This document shows, in pieces, positions 18,265-27,610 of a stretch of 64,000 nucleotides of DNA. Source of the DNA: Trinickia diaoshuihuensis. Lineage in GTDB: Bacteria > Pseudomonadota > Gammaproteobacteria > Burkholderiales > Burkholderiaceae. The stretch covers positions 62,001 to 126,000 of the forward strand of contig NZ_QUBS01000048.1 in assembly GCF_003390925.1 (NCBI RefSeq), written 5' to 3'. The notes beneath the pieces were generated by a model. The model was given only the letters and a program-made list of their open reading frames with translations. It was not told the origin of the DNA and did not search any database. Position numbers and translations under genes: made by a program. Within the stretch, counting starts at the first letter, position 1, and each line of letters begins with the position of its first letter.

Positions 18265-19203
18265 TCAAGCGGAGGGTGTGCGCTCCGGCGCGCGGCGCAG
18301 CGAAGTAATGCGAATGTGCTCGACCGGTCCCGCCAGGCCGAGCAGCGTCGAAGCGAGCTGCCGCATATGGGCGATTTCACCGGTCGAGTAGAGCCGGGGC
18401 TCGCGTGGCTGCCTATCGGCGTCGGCCGCCACGACATCGGCTGCCGCGGCATCGGCCGCCGCGGCATCGGCCGGCGCACGCAAGCCGTTTGCATCGAGCA
18501 CGCGTTCGAGTTGCCGCGCGATCGCCACGCTCGTATCGATGAGCGTTAGACGCCCAGCCGCGATGTCGCGGATCGCCGCGTCGAGAAACGGGTAGTGAGT
18601 GCACCCGAGAACGAGCGTATCGGCGCCCGCCGCGAGCATCGGTTCGAGATAGCTCGCGAGCAGCGCGCGCACCTCCGCCGTATCGATCTCGCAGCGCTCG
18701 ACCGCTTCCACGAGCCCATGGCCCGGTTGGCAGAGGAAGCGGCAATCGGCCGCATAACGTTCGATCAACGAGCGAAACCGTTCGCTGCGCAGCGTGACTT
18801 GCGTGGCGAGCACGCCCGCCACGCGCGATTTGGACTGGTTGGCGGCCGGTTTGATGCCCGGCTCGACGCCGATGATGGGGATCGCTAAACGCCCGCGCGC
18901 CAGGGCAATCGACTCCGCGGTCGCGGTATTGCAGGCAACGACGAGCGCCTTCGCGCCTTGGGAGACCAGCCATTCGCCGATCGCGAGCGTGCGTTCGGAG
19001 ATAAATTCGTTGTCTCGCAGCCCATAGGGCGCATGGAGCGAATCGGCGACGTACAGCAGCGACTCATGCGGTAGCTGTGCGCGGATGGCGCGCAGCACCG
19101 AGAGTCCTCCGAGCCCCGAATCGAAGATACCGATCGGCGCGGCATGGCCGCGCGCCATCGAGGGCGCGGATTCGTCGAGGGGCATGGCGGGCGGTGCGGT
19201 CAT
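18265..19203 (-). CDS. murI: Glutamate racemase MurI
   Basis: MurI makes D-glutamate for peptidoglycan. The 312-residue protein has the opening GIFDSGLGGLSVL and both catalytic cysteines, in VVACNTATAES and VLGCTHYPFL. It is longer than usual (about 265-285) for two reasons. It has an N-terminal extension of about 20 residues before GIFDSG, and an Ala/Asp-rich stretch near residue 245 encoded by a 15-bp tandem repeat. The ATG at 19203 is preferred over a TTG three codons earlier. It lies between bfr and bfd but has no iron-related function. Confidence 0.92.
   Translation of the reverse strand: MTAPPAMPLDESAPSMARGHAAPIGIFDSGLGGLSVLRAIRAQLPHESLLYVADSLHAPYGLRDNEFISERTLAIGEWLVSQGAKALVVACNTATAESIALARGRLAIPIIGVEPGIKPAANQSKSRVAGVLATQVTLRSERFRSLIERYAADCRFLCQPGHGLVEAVERCEIDTAEVRALLASYLEPMLAAGADTLVLGCTHYPFLDAAIRDIAAGRLTLIDTSVAIARQLERVLDANGLRAPADAAAADAAAADVVAADADRQPREPRLYSTGEIAHMRQLASTLLGLAGPVEHIRITSLRRAPERTPSA
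18428..18472 (-). repeat. 15-bp tandem repeat inside murI
   Basis: Two identical 15-mers (18443-18457 and 18458-18472) follow one copy with three differences (18428-18442). Being in frame, they add Ala-rich blocks (reading Ala-Ala-Ala-Asp-like) to a non-conserved C-terminal part of MurI. Copy number may vary between strains. Confidence 0.75.
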
Positions 19204-19245
19204 GGCCGGCAAGGCAAACGCGGGCGGTACGCGAGCGCGCGGCGA

Positions 19246-19728
19246 TCAGGAGCCGGCCGCCGAGCCCAGGGCCGATTGCTGGTAGTTCTGGATGCCGACC
19301 TTATCGATGAGATCGAGCTGCGTCTCCAGCCAGTCGATGTGCTCTTCCGTGTCGTCGAGGATCGTCGAGAAAATCCCGCGCGAAACGAAATCGCGCACCG
19401 ATTCGCAGTAGGCGATCGCTTCCTTGCACGTGGCCTGCGAGCCTTGCTCCAGCTTCAGATCGCACTCGAGGATCTCTTTCGTTTCCTCGCCGATCAATAG
19501 CTTGTGCAAGTCCTGCAAATTGGGCAGACCGTCGAGCATGAAGATGCGTTCGATCAGCATATCGGCGTGTTTCATTTCGCCGATCGATTCGTCGTACTCG
19601 TGCTTGCCGAGTTTTTCGAGCCCCCAATGCTTGTACATCCGCGCATGCAGGAAGTACTGATTGATCGCGGTGAGCTCGTTCTTGAGCTGCGCGTTCAGAT
19701 ATTCGATGACTTTCTTATCGCCTTGCAT
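19246..19728 (-). CDS. bfr: Bacterioferritin
   Basis: A 160-residue subunit of the 24-mer heme-containing iron store. The ferroxidase ligands are visible as Glu18 ([10 protein letters not shown]), Glu51 and His54 (EMKHAD), Glu94 (LECDLKLEQ), and Glu127 and His130 ([11 protein letters not shown]). Met52 is the heme ligand. It begins [12 protein letters not shown] with AAGGAACCC upstream. Bfd, encoded nearby, would release its iron. No Fur box was seen upstream, fitting an iron-sufficiency gene. Confidence 0.95.
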   Translation of the reverse strand: MQGDKKVIEYLNAQLKNELTAINQYFLHARMYKHWGLEKLGKHEYDESIGEMKHADMLIERIFMLDGLPNLQDLHKLLIGEETKEILECDLKLEQGSQATCKEAIAYCESVRDFVSRGIFSTILDDTEEHIDWLETQLDLIDKVGIQNYQQSALGSAAGS

Positions 19729-19841
19729 ATGGGTTCCTTGTTCTAGATGCTATTGGGCTCGTGTTGGCAAACGATAAACGCTGTATGACCAAAAGCCAAG
19801 GTTTCGGACATCGCGTTGGCCGTTCGGCCGATCCCCCATCG

Positions 19842-19869
19842 AAAAAGCCGGGCGCGCGGCCCGGCTTTT
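19842..19869 (-). terminator. Terminator after fumarase
   Basis: The stem AAAAGCCGGG / CCCGGCTTTT (19843-19852 with 19860-19869) closes a 7-base loop, and the minus strand ends in five T. It lies 21 bp beyond the fumarase stop. Confidence 0.8.
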
Positions 19870-19890
19870 GTCGAGATGACGGGGCAGCGC

Positions 19891-21426
19891 TTAAGCGGTG
19901 ACGACCGGGAGCTTGCCGATCTTGGCTTGCCACTCCTTCGGCCCCGTTTGATGGACCGACGTACCGTTCGAGTCGACGGCCACCGTGACGGGCATATCGG
20001 CCACGTCGAATTCGTAAATCGCTTCCATACCGAGATCTTCGAACGCCAGTACCTTCGCGCCGCGAATGGCCTTCGAGACGAGATAGGCGGCGCCGCCGAC
20101 GGCCATCAAGTACGCCGCCTTGTGCTTCTTGATCGCCTCGATCGCAACGGGGCCGCGCTCCGCCTTGCCGATCATCGAAATGAGACCCGTCTGCGCGAGC
20201 ATCGTTTCGGTGAACTTGTCCATGCGCGTCGCCGTGGTCGGGCCGGCCGGGCCGACGACCTCATCGCGCACCGGATCGACCGGGCCCACGTAATAGATCA
20301 CGCGATTCGTGAAGTCCACCGGCAGCTTTTCGCCCTTGGCGAGCATATCGGCGATACGCTTGTGAGCCGCATCGCGCCCCGTCAGCATCTTGCCGGACAG
20401 CAGCAGCGTTTGGCCCGGCTTCCAGCTCGCCACTTCCTCGGGCGTAAGCGTGTTCAGGTCGACGCGCTTGCTCGTTTCCGTGTTCGGCTCCCATTGCACC
20501 TTCGGCCAAGCGTCGAGCGAGGGCGCCTCGAGATGGGCCGCGCCCGTGCCGTCGAGCGTGAAGTGCGCGTGGCGCGTGGCCGCACAGTTCGGGATGATCG
20601 CGATCGGCTTGGATGCGGCGTGCGTCGGCGCGGCCATGATCTTGACGTCCAGCACGGTGGCCAGACCGCCGAGGCCTTGCGCGCCGATGCCGAGCGCGTT
20701 CACTTTTTCGTGCAGTTCGACGCGCAATTCCTCGATCCAGTCGCGCGGGCCGCGCGCGATGATGTCCTGGATGTCGATCGGATCCATCAGCGATTCCTTC
20801 GCCATCAGCATCGCCTTTTCGGCCGTGCCGCCGATGCCGATGCCGAGCATGCCCGGCGGGCACCAGCCTGCGCCCATCGTCGGCACCGTCTTCAGGACCC
20901 AATCGACGATCGAATCGGACGGGTTGAGCATCGCGAACTTCGATTTGTTTTCCGAGCCGCCGCCCTTGGCCGCGACCTGCACGTCCACCTTGTCGCCGGG
21001 CACGATCTCGTAGTGGATGACGGCGGGCGTATTGTCCTTCGTGTTCTTGCGGGCGCCTTCGGGCGGATTCACGATCGATGCGCGCAGGACGTTGTCGGGG
21101 TTCAGATAGCCGCGACGCACCCCTTCGTTGACCATATCGGTGACGCTCATCGTCGCCGGACCGCTTGCGCTGCCCCAACGCACGTCCATGCCGATTTTCA
21201 GAAAGACCGTGACGATGCCCGTGTCTTGGCAGATCGGGCGGCGGCCTTCGGCGCACATCCGGCTATTCGTCAGGATCTGAGCGATTGCGTCTTTCGCGGC
21301 CGGGCTTTGCTCCAGCTCGTACGCACGGCCCAGGGCCTGGATGTAGTCGAGCGGATGGTAGTAGCTGATGTACTGCAGCGCGTCGGCGACGCTCTGGATG
21401 AGGTCTTCCTGTTTAATGACTGTCAT
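19891..21426 (-). CDS. Class I fumarate hydratase
   Basis: This enzyme hydrates fumarate to malate in the TCA cycle using a [4Fe-4S] cluster. The 511-residue protein fuses the alpha and beta fumarase/tartrate dehydratase domains, as in E. coli FumA/FumB. The cluster cysteines fit RPICQDTGIV, WCPPGMLGIGIGG and IPNCAATRH. A linker near residue 320-345 leads to the C-terminal domain with GKMLTGRDAAHKR and GPTTATRMDKF. The gene is single and ends at a strong terminator. Gene naming (fumA) would be by analogy only. Confidence 0.93.
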   Translation of the reverse strand: MTVIKQEDLIQSVADALQYISYYHPLDYIQALGRAYELEQSPAAKDAIAQILTNSRMCAEGRRPICQDTGIVTVFLKIGMDVRWGSASGPATMSVTDMVNEGVRRGYLNPDNVLRASIVNPPEGARKNTKDNTPAVIHYEIVPGDKVDVQVAAKGGGSENKSKFAMLNPSDSIVDWVLKTVPTMGAGWCPPGMLGIGIGGTAEKAMLMAKESLMDPIDIQDIIARGPRDWIEELRVELHEKVNALGIGAQGLGGLATVLDVKIMAAPTHAASKPIAIIPNCAATRHAHFTLDGTGAAHLEAPSLDAWPKVQWEPNTETSKRVDLNTLTPEEVASWKPGQTLLLSGKMLTGRDAAHKRIADMLAKGEKLPVDFTNRVIYYVGPVDPVRDEVVGPAGPTTATRMDKFTETMLAQTGLISMIGKAERGPVAIEAIKKHKAAYLMAVGGAAYLVSKAIRGAKVLAFEDLGMEAIYEFDVADMPVTVAVDSNGTSVHQTGPKEWQAKIGKLPVVTA

Positions 21427-21558
21427 GGCTGAGTGCTGTGGGGACGGAGCGGCGAAACGAACACGCGGGCGCTAAAAAATGCGCGCGCAAATCGCGCTAT
21501 TGTACCGCGCCGGCGCCGCGAGCACCCCAAGGCTGCCTGCGGCGTAACGTCCCGGGCG

Positions 21559-22488
21559 TCAGGAGGCAACCGGCGGCGAGCGCTTGAGCTCGACGCTTGC
21601 GACGGCGATGCCGGTGATGACGCAGGCAAGCGCGATGCCGTGGGCGAGCGTGGGGCGCTCGCCCAAGAAGACGATGCCGTAACCTGCCGCCGCAACGGGC
21701 AACACCGCGCTGAACACGCCGGCAAGCGAACCGTGCACATGCCGGATGCCTTTCATCCAGAGCCAGAACGAGAAAATACTGGCCGATAGACCATACCAAA
21801 GCGTGAGCGCCCAAATGCTCGAGGGCACGGCGGCGAAGTCGAAGCTGGCCATGGCTTTGATCCCGAGCGGCAGCATCAGCAAGAAGCCGAACAAATGGGT
21901 ATAGGCACAGATATCGATGGCCGTGAGCGTTTGGGTGAGCCGGCGCGACAAGATCACGTAGAGCGATTCGCAGCAGACCGCTCCCAGCACCATGAGATTG
22001 CCGGCGAGCGATCCCGCTGGGCCATGGGCTGCCGCCGCCGTGCCGTGCGATAGGTTGACGGCCACGATACCGACGATGGCGAGCGCGATCGAGATACAGG
22101 CGCGCGCGTTCGGCCGTTCGCCGAGAAAGACCCAGGCGAATAGGGCGACGACCGCCGGTATCGTGCTCGTGATGACGCCGGCGGCCACGGCGCTCGTGCG
22201 GGCTACGCCGTTCAGCATCAGCAGCGTAAACCCGAATGTGCCGAAGAGGGCCTGCAAGAACAGATTGAGCCATTCGCCCCGTTTGACGCAGCGCATTTTC
22301 GAGGGCCGCAAGAGCGGCCACAATACCGCGAGCGCAATGACGAAACGCAGTAGCGCGAAGACGAGCACGGGAACGAAAGCGACGATCGACTTACCGATAC
22401 CGACATTGCTGCCGACGAGCAGCATTGCGGCGATGAGAAACCAAGCGTAGCGATTCAAGCTGTGATCCGAGGGGAGTTCGGCTAGCAT
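21559..22488 (-). CDS. EamA/DMT family transporter
   Basis: A 309-residue inner membrane protein with ten hydrophobic helices in two EamA repeats, as in drug/metabolite exporters such as RhaT/YdcZ-like proteins. The start MLAELPSDHSLNRYAWFLIA at 22488 is a normal beginning for the family; the open frame extends further upstream without membrane character. The repeat boundaries show the family-typical Pro/Gly-rich LGERPNARA and LGERPTLAH segments. Substrate unknown. It is divergent from acs. Confidence 0.85.
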   Translation of the reverse strand: MLAELPSDHSLNRYAWFLIAAMLLVGSNVGIGKSIVAFVPVLVFALLRFVIALAVLWPLLRPSKMRCVKRGEWLNLFLQALFGTFGFTLLMLNGVARTSAVAAGVITSTIPAVVALFAWVFLGERPNARACISIALAIVGIVAVNLSHGTAAAAHGPAGSLAGNLMVLGAVCCESLYVILSRRLTQTLTAIDICAYTHLFGFLLMLPLGIKAMASFDFAAVPSSIWALTLWYGLSASIFSFWLWMKGIRHVHGSLAGVFSAVLPVAAAGYGIVFLGERPTLAHGIALACVITGIAVASVELKRSPPVAS

Positions 22489-22760
22489 TGTAGAGGGGCA
22501 TGCGCGATCAGGTAAACCCGAGGTGCGGCGCGCGCGAGCCCCGTGGAGCGTAGCTGCGCGAATGACCGAACGGACGATGGCGGCTGATGTAAGAACCCGG
22601 TAAGTTGTCGTCGCTACTGTGCACCCACTATCATGCGAGCGCGCTCCGCATGACGCTTGATTGTTGCGATGCGGCATTTCATTTCCGTCTTGCGCGGTTA
22701 GCCGGCATCCGCCTGCCGCCGCGGGATTCGAGTTTCATCTTGTCGATAAGGGAGTAGTCG

Positions 22761-24743
22761 ATGTCTGCGATTGAATCGGTTCTTCGCGAAAACCGCGTAT
22801 TCGCGCCTACCGCCGAGGCGTCGGCCGGCGCGGCGATTTCGGGAATGGACGCATACCGGGCGTTGATGGCCGAGGCCGAGCGCGATTACGACGGCTTTTG
22901 GGCGAAGCTTGCGCGCGAGACTCTCACCTGGCGCAAACCGTTCTCGAAAGTACTCGACGAGTCCGACGCGCCGTTTTTCAAGTGGTTTGAAGACGGCGAG
23001 CTGAACGCGTCGTACAACTGCTTGGACCGCCATGTCGAAGCCGGCCACGGCGAGCGCACCGCGCTGATCTTCGAAACCGACGACGGCGCCGTCACGCACG
23101 TCACGTATCGCGACTTGCTCGAGCGCGTTTGCCGCTTCGCCAATGCGCTCAAACGGCGCGGCGTAAAAAAGGGCGATCGCGTCGTCATCTATATGCCGAT
23201 GTCGGTCGAAGGCGTCGTTGCCATGCAAGCGTGTGCGCGCATCGGTGCGCCGCACTCCGTCGTGTTCGGCGGGTTTTCGTCGAAGTCGCTGAACGAGCGG
23301 CTCGTGGACGTGGGCGCCGTCGCGCTGATCACGGCCGATGAGCAAATGCGCGGCGGCAAGGCGTTGCCGCTCAAGCGCATCGCCGACGAGGCGCTGACCA
23401 TGGGCGGGTGCGAGGCCGTCAAGAGCGTGATCGTTTATCGGCGCACCGGCGGCAATGTCGACTGGGATGCTTCGCGCGATTTGTGGATGCATGAGATCGC
23501 CGCGCAAGAAGCGACGAGCTGCGAGCCCGAATGGCTCAGTGCCGAGCATCCGCTGTTCGTGCTTTACACGTCGGGTTCGACGGGCAAGCCCAAGGGCGTG
23601 CAGCACAGCACGGGCGGGTATCTGCTGTGGGCCGCGCAGACGATGAAATGGACGTTCGACTGGAAGCCGTCGGACGTCTTCTGGTGTACGGCCGACATCG
23701 GCTGGATCACGGGTCATACCTACATCACGTATGGTCCGCTGGCACTGGGCGCGACGCAGGTCGTGTTCGAGGGCGTGCCGACCTACCCGGACGGAGGCCG
23801 CTTCTGGAGCATGATCGAGAAGCACAAGGTCAGCATTTTCTATACGGCGCCCACGGCTATCCGTTCGCTGATCAAGATCGCCGATGCCGACGAGAAGGTC
23901 CACCCGAAGAGTTTCGATCTGTCGAGTCTGCGCATTCTCGGCACGGTGGGCGAGCCCATCAACCCCGAGGCATGGGTGTGGTACTACGAGCAGGTCGGCG
24001 GTGCGCGTTGCCCAGTGATCGATACATGGTGGCAGACCGAAACCGGCGGCCACATGATCGCCCCGATGCCCGGTGCCACGCCGCTCGTTCCGGGGTCCTG
24101 TACGTTGCCGCTGCCGGGCATCATGGCTGCGATCGTCGACGAGACGGGGCAAGACGTGCCGAACGGGCAGGGCGGGATTCTGGTCGTGAAGCGCCCGTGG
24201 CCTTCGATGCTGCGTACCGTGTGGGGCGATCCTGAACGCTTCAAGAAGAGCTATTTCCCCGCTGAGCTGGGTGGCAACCTGTATCTGGCCGGCGACGGCT
24301 CGGTACGCGACAAGGACACGGGTTACTTCACGATCATGGGCCGGATCGACGACGTGCTAAACGTCTCGGGGCACCGGCTCGGGACGATGGAGATCGAATC
24401 GGCGCTCGTGGCCAACCCGATCGTTGCCGAGGCGGCTGTCGTAGGCCGGCCCGACGATACGACGGGAGAAGCCGTCGTCGCATTTGTCGTGCTCAAGCGG
24501 GCCCGCCCCGAGGGCGAGGAAGCGGTGAAGCTCGCGAACGAGTTGCGCGCGTGGGTGGGTAAGGAGATCGGTCCGATCGCGAAGCCGAAGGACATCCGCT
24601 TCGGCGAGAACTTGCCGAAGACCCGCTCGGGCAAGATCATGCGGCGCTTGCTGCGTTCATTGGCGAAGGGCGAGGAGATCACGCAAGACGTCTCCACGCT
24701 CGAAAACCCGGCAATCCTCGACCAACTCGCCGAAGTGCGTTGA
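22761..24743 (+). CDS. acs: Acetyl-CoA synthetase
   Basis: Acs activates acetate to acetyl-CoA through acetyl-AMP. The 660-residue protein has the AMP-binding signature [18 protein letters not shown], the hinge/A8 segment [20 protein letters not shown] and the acetylation-site lysine in [13 protein letters not shown] near residue 617. Length fits E. coli Acs (652). A GATAAGGGAG ribosome site precedes ATG. A terminator follows at 24801. The DUF4212 and symporter genes downstream probably import acetate or a related carboxylate for it. Confidence 0.96.
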   Translation: MSAIESVLRENRVFAPTAEASAGAAISGMDAYRALMAEAERDYDGFWAKLARETLTWRKPFSKVLDESDAPFFKWFEDGELNASYNCLDRHVEAGHGERTALIFETDDGAVTHVTYRDLLERVCRFANALKRRGVKKGDRVVIYMPMSVEGVVAMQACARIGAPHSVVFGGFSSKSLNERLVDVGAVALITADEQMRGGKALPLKRIADEALTMGGCEAVKSVIVYRRTGGNVDWDASRDLWMHEIAAQEATSCEPEWLSAEHPLFVLYTSGSTGKPKGVQHSTGGYLLWAAQTMKWTFDWKPSDVFWCTADIGWITGHTYITYGPLALGATQVVFEGVPTYPDGGRFWSMIEKHKVSIFYTAPTAIRSLIKIADADEKVHPKSFDLSSLRILGTVGEPINPEAWVWYYEQVGGARCPVIDTWWQTETGGHMIAPMPGATPLVPGSCTLPLPGIMAAIVDETGQDVPNGQGGILVVKRPWPSMLRTVWGDPERFKKSYFPAELGGNLYLAGDGSVRDKDTGYFTIMGRIDDVLNVSGHRLGTMEIESALVANPIVAEAAVVGRPDDTTGEAVVAFVVLKRARPEGEEAVKLANELRAWVGKEIGPIAKPKDIRFGENLPKTRSGKIMRRLLRSLAKGEEITQDVSTLENPAILDQLAEVR

Positions 24744-24800
24744 GCGCATGATGCGGTGGTAGCGGGTGGTAGCGGCAAGTAGGCTGCCGGCGCTCTGTTA

Positions 24801-24845
24801 AAGGTGCGGCACGGACAATCCCAATTGCCCGTGCCGCGCCTTTTT
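24801..24845 (+). terminator. Terminator between acs and the DUF4212 gene
   Basis: A 13-bp stem (24801-24813 with 24828-24840, one G-T pair) is followed by five T. It should stop most acs transcription. The next gene starts only 14 bases later, so that gene depends on read-through or a promoter overlapping this hairpin. Confidence 0.8.
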
Positions 24846-24858
24846 GATACATAGGCGC

Positions 24859-25218
24859 ATGGCCGCGCCACGTCCTCTCGATCCCGTCGCTCAACGCTCG
24901 CTCGAACCGCCTCCGGTTTCGAGTGCGATGCTCCTCGCCCATCGTCGCTATTGGCGCTTTAACGTGATCTTGATCAGCGTGTTGATGCTGATCGGGTTTG
25001 CCGTTTCGTTTATCGTCCCGGTCTTTGCGCGAACGCTTACGGGCTTGCGCGTGGCGGGCTTCCGATTGCCGTTTTACCTTGGGGCGCAAGGCGCGATCAT
25101 TGTTTATCTGTTGTTGATCGCTGTCTATATCGTTGCGATGACACGCGCCGACCGGCGCTTGCGCCAGGCCGCGGCGGACGATGCCGCGAGCGACTTGTCC
25201 CGGGAGGTCACGCGATGA
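24859..25218 (+). CDS. DUF4212 small membrane subunit of a sodium:solute symporter
   Basis: A 119-residue protein with two hydrophobic helices (LISVLMLIGFAVSFIVPVFA and IVYLLLIAVYIVAMT) of the DUF4212 family. It is regularly encoded just before VC_2705-type sodium:solute symporters and is presumed to be a small subunit of them. The start MAAPRPLDP was chosen because the ATG at 24844 lies inside the terminator T-run. Its stop overlaps the symporter start by ATGA. Confidence 0.85.
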   Translation: MAAPRPLDPVAQRSLEPPPVSSAMLLAHRRYWRFNVILISVLMLIGFAVSFIVPVFARTLTGLRVAGFRLPFYLGAQGAIIVYLLLIAVYIVAMTRADRRLRQAAADDAASDLSREVTR

Positions 25219-27233
25219 GGCTCGTGAGCCGGCTGGCGCGTGCCTATGCGTTGTATACGCTCGGTTTTTTTCTGTTCGTTTATACGATGTGGCGGATCGA
25301 GCGCGCGACGGGGCCGGGCGTATGGGTGGGTTACGTCTTCTTGTTCGTGCCGATCGCGGTTTATGCGGTGATCGGACTGCTATCGCGCACCTCCGATCTC
25401 GTCGAGTATTACGTGGCGGGGCGGCGTGTTCCGGCCGCCTTCAACGGCATGGCGACCGCGGCCGATTGGCTCTCGGCCGCCTCGTTTATCGGGCTCGCGG
25501 GATCGCTTTACGCCACCGGCTACTACGGGCTTGCATACCTGATGGGCTGGACGGGCGGCTACTGCCTCGTCGCCTTCTTGCTCGCGCCGTATGTGCGCAA
25601 GCTTGCGCGCTACACGATTCCCGATTTTCTCGGCACGCGGTATTCGAGCAACGTCGTGCGCGGCATCGCGGCGATGGCCGCGATATTGTGTTCGTTCGTC
25701 TATCTCGTCGCGCAGATACAGGGGGTGGGGCTTATCGCGACACGCTTTATCGGCGTCGATTTTGCTATCGGTATTGCTTGCGGATTGGCGGGCATTCTCG
25801 TGTGTTCGTTTCTCGGCGGCATGCGTGCGGTGACCTGGACTCAGGTGGCGCAGTACGTGATTCTCATCAGTGCGTTTTTGATACCCGTGTCGATGATCGC
25901 GCACAAGGAAGGGCTCGGATGGGTGCCGCAATTGACGTATGGGCGGATGATGGAGCGCATGGAGACGCTCGACCGCATGGTGCGCGATGCGCCGCAGGAG
26001 CGCAGCGTTCGCGCGTCGTATCGCGCATGGGTGGCGCAAATCGACCGGCGGCTCGCAGCGCTCCCGGGTTCGTATCTCGATGAGAAGGCGCGCTTGATGC
26101 GCGAGCTCGACGACTTGCGCCGCCACAATGGACCGCTGCGTGACATTCACGCGCGCGAGGCGGCGCTCGAGGCCTTCCCGCGCGATGCGGCGGCCGCGCG
26201 CGTGGTCTGGATGCAAGAGCGTGACGATTTGCTTGCGCGCGCAACCGATCCCGTGCCGATGTACGAACCGTTTCCGGCTGCGAGCAATGGCGAGCGGCGA
26301 ACGCACGAGCGCAATTTTCTTTCTCTGTTGTTGTGCTTATCGCTTGGCACGGCGAGCTTGCCGCATATCTTGTCGCGGTACAACACGACGACCTCGGTGA
26401 GTTCGGCTCGGCGATCGGTCGCTTGGACGTTATTCTTTATCGCGCTGTTTTACGTCTCCGTGCCGGTGCTCGCGGTTTTGATCAAGTATGAAGTGTTGAC
26501 GCATCTTGTCGGGCGGTCGATGGCCGATTGGCCGGCGTGGGTGACGCAATGGCATCGCGCGGAACCGGGGTTGATCGGTATCGATGTGGGCAATGGCGAC
26601 GGCATCATTCGATGGTCGGCGATTCGCCTTCAGCCCGATATGGTGGTGCTGGCGGCACCGGAGATTGGGGGGTTGCCGTATGTGATATCGGGGCTCGTTG
26701 CGGCCGGGGCATTGGCGGCGGCGCTTTCGACGGCGGATGGTTTGCTGCTGACGATCGCGAATGCGTTGTCGCACGACATTTATTACCACATGGTCGATCC
26801 CGAGGCGTCGAGCCAGCGGCGCGTCACGATTTCGAAGATTTTGCTGCTTGGGGTGGCGCTGTTCGCGTCTTATGTGGCGTCGCTCAATACGGGGAACATC
26901 TTGTTCTTGGTGGGGGCGGCGTTTTCGTTGGCGGCGTCGAGCTTTTTCCCGGTGCTCGTGCTCGGCGTGTTCTGGAAGCGGACGACGCAGCGGGGCGCGG
27001 TCGCGGGGATGCTGGCGGGGTTGGCGGTGTGCGTTTATTACATCGTTTCGACGTATCCGTACTTTAGGCAGTTGACCGGGTTCGTCGGGCCGAGGTGGTT
27101 CGGGATCGAGCCGATTAGCTCAGGCGTGTTTGGGGTGCCCGCCGGGTTTGTTGCGACGATCGTCGTCAGTTTGTTCGATCAGGCGCCCGATGCGCGTACG
27201 AAGGCGCTGGTGGACTATATTCGGCATCCTTGA
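25215..27233 (+). CDS. VC_2705-type sodium:solute symporter (ActP-like)
   Basis: A 672-residue, about 13-helix SSS-family permease related to acetate permease ActP. Family segments such as YYVAGRRVPAAFNGMATAAD and DGLLLTIANALSHD are visible. A hydrophilic, charged, probably helical insert of about 120 residues (roughly 240-360) splits the membrane domain, a feature of the VC_2705 subgroup. It is coupled to the DUF4212 gene and lies downstream of acs, so acetate or a short carboxylate is a likely substrate. Confidence 0.88.
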   Translation: MRLVSRLARAYALYTLGFFLFVYTMWRIERATGPGVWVGYVFLFVPIAVYAVIGLLSRTSDLVEYYVAGRRVPAAFNGMATAADWLSAASFIGLAGSLYATGYYGLAYLMGWTGGYCLVAFLLAPYVRKLARYTIPDFLGTRYSSNVVRGIAAMAAILCSFVYLVAQIQGVGLIATRFIGVDFAIGIACGLAGILVCSFLGGMRAVTWTQVAQYVILISAFLIPVSMIAHKEGLGWVPQLTYGRMMERMETLDRMVRDAPQERSVRASYRAWVAQIDRRLAALPGSYLDEKARLMRELDDLRRHNGPLRDIHAREAALEAFPRDAAAARVVWMQERDDLLARATDPVPMYEPFPAASNGERRTHERNFLSLLLCLSLGTASLPHILSRYNTTTSVSSARRSVAWTLFFIALFYVSVPVLAVLIKYEVLTHLVGRSMADWPAWVTQWHRAEPGLIGIDVGNGDGIIRWSAIRLQPDMVVLAAPEIGGLPYVISGLVAAGALAAALSTADGLLLTIANALSHDIYYHMVDPEASSQRRVTISKILLLGVALFASYVASLNTGNILFLVGAAFSLAASSFFPVLVLGVFWKRTTQRGAVAGMLAGLAVCVYYIVSTYPYFRQLTGFVGPRWFGIEPISSGVFGVPAGFVATIVVSLFDQAPDARTKALVDYIRHP

Positions 27234-27297
27234 TGGGGCGGGTGGGGCGGGGGCGCGGTCAGGCGAGCGTAGTGCACCAACGCCAGCAGAGTTCTGC

Positions 27298-27303
27298 TAT
27301 AAT
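27298..27303 (+). promoter_or_regulatory. -10 box of tRNA-Ser
   Basis: A consensus TATAAT lies 11 bp before the mature tRNA 5' end. The expected -35 region (about 27275-27280) is not close to TTGACA. Confidence 0.5.
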
Positions 27304-27314
27304 GCGCGGCTCTC

Positions 27315-27405
27315 GGAGAGATGGATGAGTGGTTTAAGTCGCACGCCTGGAAAGCGTGTATAGGTTAATCGCCTATCGGGGGTTCGAATCCCCCTCTCTC
27401 CGCCA
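27315..27405 (+). tRNA. tRNA-Ser (anticodon GGA)
   Basis: A class II tRNA with encoded CCA. The acceptor stem pairs GGAGAGA (27315-27321) with TCTCTCC (27395-27401). The anticodon loop CTGGAAA places GGA at 27349-27351, there is a long variable arm, and the T-arm GGGGGTTCGAATCCCCC is complete. It reads UCC/UCU serine codons. Its 3' end is repeated at 34406, showing that a mobile island has used it as an integration site; the tRNA itself is intact. Confidence 0.97.
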
Positions 27406-27406
27406 G
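27389..27406 (+). repeat. Island attachment repeat at the tRNA-Ser 3' end
   Basis: The 18 bases covering the end of the T-arm, acceptor strand, CCA and one following base recur at 34406-34423 with a single C-to-T change. Direct repeats of a tRNA 3' end are the classical footprint of site-specific island integration. Confidence 0.75.
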
Positions 27407-27416
27407 AAGATGGAGG

Positions 27417-27452
27417 AAAACCCCGCAAAATCAATGATTTGCGGGGTTTTTT
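27417..27452 (+). terminator. Terminator downstream of tRNA-Ser
   Basis: A 13-bp perfect stem, AAAACCCCGCAAA with TTTGCGGGGTTTT, has an 8-base loop and ends in six T. It ends tRNA-Ser transcription and could also act on the opposite strand for the DUF2290 transcript. Confidence 0.85.
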
Positions 27453-27610
27453 GTTTCGCGGCTATCAAACCGACATATCAAATGTGGGTGAGCCGAAACA
27501 ATGGCTTCACTATGCCCGCGATAGGGCGTTTCAGCCGGGCGGTGGCCCTAGTAAGCGTCGTTAAACAGTCATTCGCTCGAGAGAAGGCCGCCTGCCCGAC
27601 GTCTGTCCGG

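Noticed and set aside
19816-21432. 538-residue open frame antisense to fumarase
   Set aside because: It mirrors the class I fumarase frame in high-GC DNA, is Arg/His/Asp-rich and has no recognisable domain.
22698-24152. 484-residue open frame antisense to acs
   Set aside because: It lies fully opposite a clearly conserved acetyl-CoA synthetase and has shadow-type composition.
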